Positions 60,613 through 64,000 of a stretch of DNA of 64,000 nucleotides are shown here, piece after piece. The notes under the pieces are model-generated. The model worked only from the letters and a program-made list of their open reading frames with translations, had not been told where the DNA came from and made no database searches. Source of the DNA: Agitococcus sp. Lineage in GTDB: Bacteria > Pseudomonadota > Gammaproteobacteria > Pseudomonadales > Moraxellaceae. The stretch's first letter is position 1, and every line of letters begins with the position of its first letter. Both the position numbers and the translations under genes were made by a program. Location of the stretch: positions 1 through 64,000 of the forward strand of contig JAUSLJ010000008.1 in the NCBI GenBank assembly GCA_030646715.1, in the 5' to 3' direction.

Positions 60613-61893
60613 TTAATCCGTTGCTGAACTGTGAATAGGCAAGATGACACGAGCTATCACACCACCACCTTCACGCGGCAAAAAAACGACATCGCCACCT
60701 AAACGCTCTAATGTCGCATTGGCTAAAAACAAACCAATCCCCATACCTTGTTCGCCTTTAGTGGAGATAAACTCGCTGCCTTTCATGGTTAATATTTCTT
60801 GCGGAAAACCTAATCCTTTATCACAGATATCTATAATAACTTTTTGATTTGTATGACTTAACTTAAGCTCGACGTGTTCTGATGAGGCATCAGCAGCATT
60901 ATTTAATAGGTTGAGGATAGCTTGCTCTAAAGTCGCATCACAGGCAACTAGCGGTGACGAATGGTGAATAATATTCGGGACATTCACCACTACCATTGGC
61001 CGTAATAATTGGAATTTCTCTAGGACATTCTTTACCAATTGCACAGCAGAAATTAAACTAAAGGGCTGCGTTTTAGCTAATTCCACTTTTTGTAACATAC
61101 CGCCTAAAATCTGTTTGCATTGACCTACTTGCTGGCGTAATAACGCAAAATCTTCCTGAATTTCAGTTGAGCTAGTAACGGCCAATTGATCTTCTAATTC
61201 AGCAGCTAAAACAGCAATAGTGGACAAAGGCGTACCTAACTCATGCGCCGTCCCTGCCGCTAAAGTCCCTAAAGCCAATATTTGTTCTTGCCGTAACTGA
61301 CTTTCGCGCGTGCGTGCTAACTGAAAATCAAACTCTCTAATTTTGCTGGATAAATAGCTAATAAACCCTGCCATAAGACTGGCACTCAGCACAAAGTTAA
61401 TCCACATACCAAAGATATGCAGTGAGACTATTTGCTCTAAAACGACGGGCGCAGGTGGTAACGGGATGTTATCGGTCATTAAATTTGCGTAAAGAAAAAT
61501 AGTTAAAACCACCAAACTGACGGTATAACCAATGGGTAAAATCGCTGACGCGATCGCTAAGGGCAGTAAAAATAACGAGACAAAAGGATTAAACGCGCCG
61601 CCTGAAAAGTAGAGTAATACCGCCAAAGCCATAACATCAATCGTCAGTTGCGCGGCTAAAAACTGATCGCTCACTACCCTGCCGTGTTGCGCTTGCTGTA
61701 AACGTCGCCCTGTATAAAGATTCACTGTCGCTAACATGGCAATGGTGCTTAATATGGGCAGTAAAGGTAAAGGCATGGCTAAGCCAAAATGAACAATGGC
61801 AACGGCAACGATTTGACCAAAAACAGCTAAACAACGTAACCAAAAAATGGTTTGTAAACTGGTGGTCGTTGAGTTGATAAGAGTCGCTGACAT
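60613..61893 (-). CDS. regB: Redox sensor histidine kinase RegB/PrrB type
   Basis: A membrane kinase of 426 residues. Six hydrophobic segments include the quinone-binding motif GGAFNPF in SGGAFNPFVSLFLLPL. The H-box is GTAAHELGTPLSTI, and the catalytic domain contains NLLNNAADAS and GLGFPQ/MGIGLFLA. A Cys in QQVGQCKQILGGM corresponds in position to the redox-active Cys of RegB. With RegA it should control respiratory or energy genes by quinone-pool state. GTG 61899 is an alternative start. Confidence 0.93.
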   Translation of the reverse strand: MSATLINSTTTSLQTIFWLRCLAVFGQIVAVAIVHFGLAMPLPLLPILSTIAMLATVNLYTGRRLQQAQHGRVVSDQFLAAQLTIDVMALAVLLYFSGGAFNPFVSLFLLPLAIASAILPIGYTVSLVVLTIFLYANLMTDNIPLPPAPVVLEQIVSLHIFGMWINFVLSASLMAGFISYLSSKIREFDFQLARTRESQLRQEQILALGTLAAGTAHELGTPLSTIAVLAAELEDQLAVTSSTEIQEDFALLRQQVGQCKQILGGMLQKVELAKTQPFSLISAVQLVKNVLEKFQLLRPMVVVNVPNIIHHSSPLVACDATLEQAILNLLNNAADASSEHVELKLSHTNQKVIIDICDKGLGFPQEILTMKGSEFISTKGEQGMGIGLFLANATLERLGGDVVFLPREGGGVIARVILPIHSSATD

Positions 61894-61911
61894 AAGCACA
61901 AGCTACGTTTG

Positions 61912-62811
61912 TTAAATCGGCATTACCGTAACACGAACGGTTAAATCGTGTTTGCCACCGCCTAGAATCACCCCTCGCAACGGTGAAACATCGCTAAAAT
62001 CACGCCCCCAAGAAACGGTGATATGTTCAATGCTGGGAATAACATTATTTGTTGGATCAAAATCCACCCACCCGACAGTGGGACAATACGCCGAAATCCA
62101 CGCATGAGAAGCATCGGCACCAATTAAGCGGGCTTGACCTTCAGGCGGATTCGTTAATAAATAACCACTGACATAACGTGCGGGTAAACCTAATGACCTT
62201 AAACAAGCGAGCATCAAATGGGCAAAATCTTGACAGACACCCCGCTTTTTTTCTAACACCTCTAATAAAGGCGTGCCGATATGTGTTGCTTCGGGGTCAA
62301 AGCTAAATTCCTTAAAAATTTTATTCATTAAGGCATTAATGGCCAGCAATAAAGGTCGGCCACTGGGAAAGCAGTCTTGCGCATAATCCGAGAAATGATG
62401 TTTTAAATGAATAAAAGGCGATTCAAAACGAAAAGGCAGTGCTTCTAAAAGCTCATTCGGAAGGGTGATATGACCACGATACAAGCAGTCCTGCACCACT
62501 TTTTCCCATGCAGGTGAAGACTCAAATTTAGTATCAACATCACGCTTTTGGACTTCCACTTCCATCTCTGCCACCACTGACAAGATTCGGTGCGGTTGGT
62601 TAAACTCTAAACGGGTACACGGATTGCCAAAACTATCTTGAACACTCATGCTGTAGCTGGGCTCAGGCTTAATACTTAGCTTTTTTTTGAAACAGATTTG
62701 ATAAGGCATCTCACGCGGTTGCAGGTGTAATAACTGTTGTGACAGCGTGACTGAACCCGCATAACGATAATGTGTTTCATGCGTGATACGATAACGGGCA
62801 GACATTTTCAT
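61912..62811 (-). CDS. Transglutaminase-like cysteine protease/peptidase
   Basis: A 299-residue protein. N-terminal transglutaminase_N-type domain (MKMSARYRITHETHYRYAG, LHLQPR). Catalytic Cys in KRGVCQDFAHLMLACLRSLG, His in ADASHAWISAYCP and Asp in WVDFDPTNN form the papain-like triad. Usually found with alpha-E and circularly permuted ATP-grasp genes, as here. The start overlaps the stop of the upstream gene. Substrate unknown. Confidence 0.92.
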   Translation of the reverse strand: MKMSARYRITHETHYRYAGSVTLSQQLLHLQPREMPYQICFKKKLSIKPEPSYSMSVQDSFGNPCTRLEFNQPHRILSVVAEMEVEVQKRDVDTKFESSPAWEKVVQDCLYRGHITLPNELLEALPFRFESPFIHLKHHFSDYAQDCFPSGRPLLLAINALMNKIFKEFSFDPEATHIGTPLLEVLEKKRGVCQDFAHLMLACLRSLGLPARYVSGYLLTNPPEGQARLIGADASHAWISAYCPTVGWVDFDPTNNVIPSIEHITVSWGRDFSDVSPLRGVILGGGKHDLTVRVTVMPI

Positions 62812-64000
62812 TATGAAGACACCGTTGGCTGGCTAACCGTATCAATATGAGCGAAATAGCGCAGACTTAAATGATCGGATAATCCGCGCCCTGTCGAAGC
62901 AATATCATGTAACAACCGAGCAATCATCGTTAACGCCCGCGATAAACGCAAAGGATAGTGCAATTCGCTTTCTAAAACATCAAAACTCAAGGATTGCAAA
63001 CGCTCACTATAAACCTGTAGGCCATAATCATCATCGTGGTCTAGTTTTTTTAAGGTTTGTAGCAAGCTATCTAATTGAAACTGTAGGGAGTGAGGATTAC
63101 TCGGGTCGAGTAAAATCAAATCCAGCACAGGCAATAATTGGGCACTCGACAAATAACGGCTTCTATAGGTAATGGTGCTATCGGCTAATTCCAATAACCA
63201 CTCTAAACCTGTCTGTTCAATGGCAGCAGGTTTCTCTAATAGCTGGGCAATCATATCGGCTAAAAATTGCAAGCGTTCTAAGCGTCGCCCCATCATCAAA
63301 AAACGCCAACTGTTATCTTGGGTCATATCATCCATCGCAAAACCTGCCAACGAGGATAACGACATTAATAAACGCTCAACAAATGATAATGCTTCACCTA
63401 ATTCTAAATTGTCTGCTTTTAACGCATCGGCTTCTTGCTGTAACGCCACAATGGTTATCCAGTTTTCATGTGATAAACGCCCACGCACTTGCGATGCTGA
63501 CCATACTAAACTACGTAAATTGGAAACCAGACTACTACTCCAGCCACTATCACAAATACCCGAAAGTATCTGTTCGGCCACTTCGTCTTTTGGTGGATAT
63601 AAGCCTAGAAATTTACAATTATCTAAGGCAATTTCTAGCCCTAAATCGGTGTCGCCCGCCAACTCAATATGACGCAATAACGCCGAACGTAATAAACGCG
63701 CGTTATTATCACAACGCTCCGAATATCGTCCCAACCAAAACATATTTTCTGCGACTCGTGACGGCAAATAAGGGTCTTGACGTAATAAATCACGGACACC
63801 AATAGTACGGGTATCAGGCTTTTCCGTTCGTGAAGAGCTTCGGCTAAAACAAACCCATGTATCTTTACTCAGTCCACCACGTTGCATAGAGACAACATCG
63901 TCTAAACTGCCACCCGCCACTCGCGTTAAACCACCCGCCATCACCTCGTAACTGCCGTCTCCATTAGCGACCGCGTAAACACGCATTCCTGTTGCTTGTG
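62811..64000 (-). CDS. Alpha-E domain protein with ATP-grasp C-terminal edge (partial)
   Basis: At least 391 residues, and the frame continues to the window edge without a stop. From its left in the protein it reads RVYAVANGDGSYEVMAGGLTRVAGG, which is the C-terminal part of a circularly permuted ATP-grasp domain. It then has the alpha-E (DUF403) domain, with LLRQDPYLPSRVAENMFWLGRYSER and NWRFL-like SWRFLMMGRRLERLQ. So the gene is probably a DUF404/407-DUF403 fusion, common beside transglutaminases. The ATG at 63986 is internal, not the start. Confidence 0.88.
   Translation of the reverse strand, partial: QATGMRVYAVANGDGSYEVMAGGLTRVAGGSLDDVVSMQRGGLSKDTWVCFSRSSSRTEKPDTRTIGVRDLLRQDPYLPSRVAENMFWLGRYSERCDNNARLLRSALLRHIELAGDTDLGLEIALDNCKFLGLYPPKDEVAEQILSGICDSGWSSSLVSNLRSLVWSASQVRGRLSHENWITIVALQQEADALKADNLELGEALSFVERLLMSLSSLAGFAMDDMTQDNSWRFLMMGRRLERLQFLADMIAQLLEKPAAIEQTGLEWLLELADSTITYRSRYLSSAQLLPVLDLILLDPSNPHSLQFQLDSLLQTLKKLDHDDDYGLQVYSERLQSLSFDVLESELHYPLRLSRALTMIARLLHDIASTGRGLSDHLSLRYFAHIDTVSQPTVSS

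Noticed and set aside
63172-63672. 166-codon plus-strand frame opposite the alpha-E gene
   Set aside because: Antisense shadow of a conserved domain protein; no ribosome site.

Overview
The window looks like chromosome from a free-living gammaproteobacterium. GC content is moderate to low, and many codons end in A or T. Supporting landmarks are a complete tolQRAB-pal cluster, tsaE-amiB-mutL, miaA-hfq, ruvAB, orn/rsgA, grxC-secB, ccmABCDE and RapA. The secreted lipase, the tandem lipoproteins and the overall style suggest Pseudomonadales, perhaps a Moraxellaceae relative. That placement is inference, since no rRNA gene or taxonomic marker was compared. Nothing here indicates a plasmid or an intact prophage.

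Layout. 1-860: the 3' end of an IS3-type transposase gene inserted into an IS110-type transposase gene. Upstream of the IS110 gene lies a noncoding segment that resembles an IS110 bridge RNA. 860-5610: a patatin/BamA-type outer-membrane lipase, a DUF1285 protein and ETF-ubiquinone oxidoreductase. 5.8-6.2 kb: tRNA-Leu(UAG) and a decayed IS3 scrap directly upstream of ruvAB. 7-13 kb: ruvAB, ybgC, tolQRAB-pal. 13-18.3 kb: DUF3010, amidase, purB, hfq, miaA. 18.5-20.7 kb: two tandem paralogous lipoproteins of unknown function, which split the usual mutL-miaA-hfq block. 20.8-25.7 kb: mutL, amiB, tsaE, tRNA-Leu(UAA), tRNA-Cys. 25.9-37 kb: folD, a UvrD-like helicase, an RluA-type synthase, rapA, a PhaC-like hydrolase with a serine nucleophile, a rhomboid protease overlapping a lipoprotein aminopeptidase. 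37-43 kb: a nitrate-uptake locus (nrtA-nrtB-nrtD and a porin) preceded by a sigma-54 promoter and a leader terminator, with the ANTAR antiterminator gene nasT nearby. 43.4-47.2 kb: AraC regulator, secreted lipase, small membrane-anchored protein. 47.2-50 kb: ccmABCDE without ccmFGH. 50-55.5 kb: a phospholipase-D lipoprotein, orn, rsgA, rhodanese, grxC, secB, a flavodoxin-like protein, trmL. 55.6-58.7 kb: a compact ECF sigma-factor operon with a DUF3619-like membrane protein, a DUF3106 protein and a predicted outer-membrane barrel. 58.7-64 kb: a saccharopine-dehydrogenase-like reductase, the RegA/RegB redox two-component pair, a transglutaminase and an alpha-E/ATP-grasp protein running off the right edge.

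How it fits together. Most of the window is housekeeping: envelope integrity, translation and RNA maturation, DNA repair. The regulatory logic is clearest in the nitrate locus. Sigma-54 transcription would give nitrogen control, and NasT-type antitermination at the leader hairpin would give nitrate control. Redox sensing (RegBA), cytochrome c maturation and ETF-QO suggest respiratory flexibility.

Short palindromic repeats are abundant between genes, in at least six families, and several sit at gene ends. One lies inside the 5' part of a small gene in the sigma-factor operon, and another supplies the stop codon of the UvrD-like helicase.
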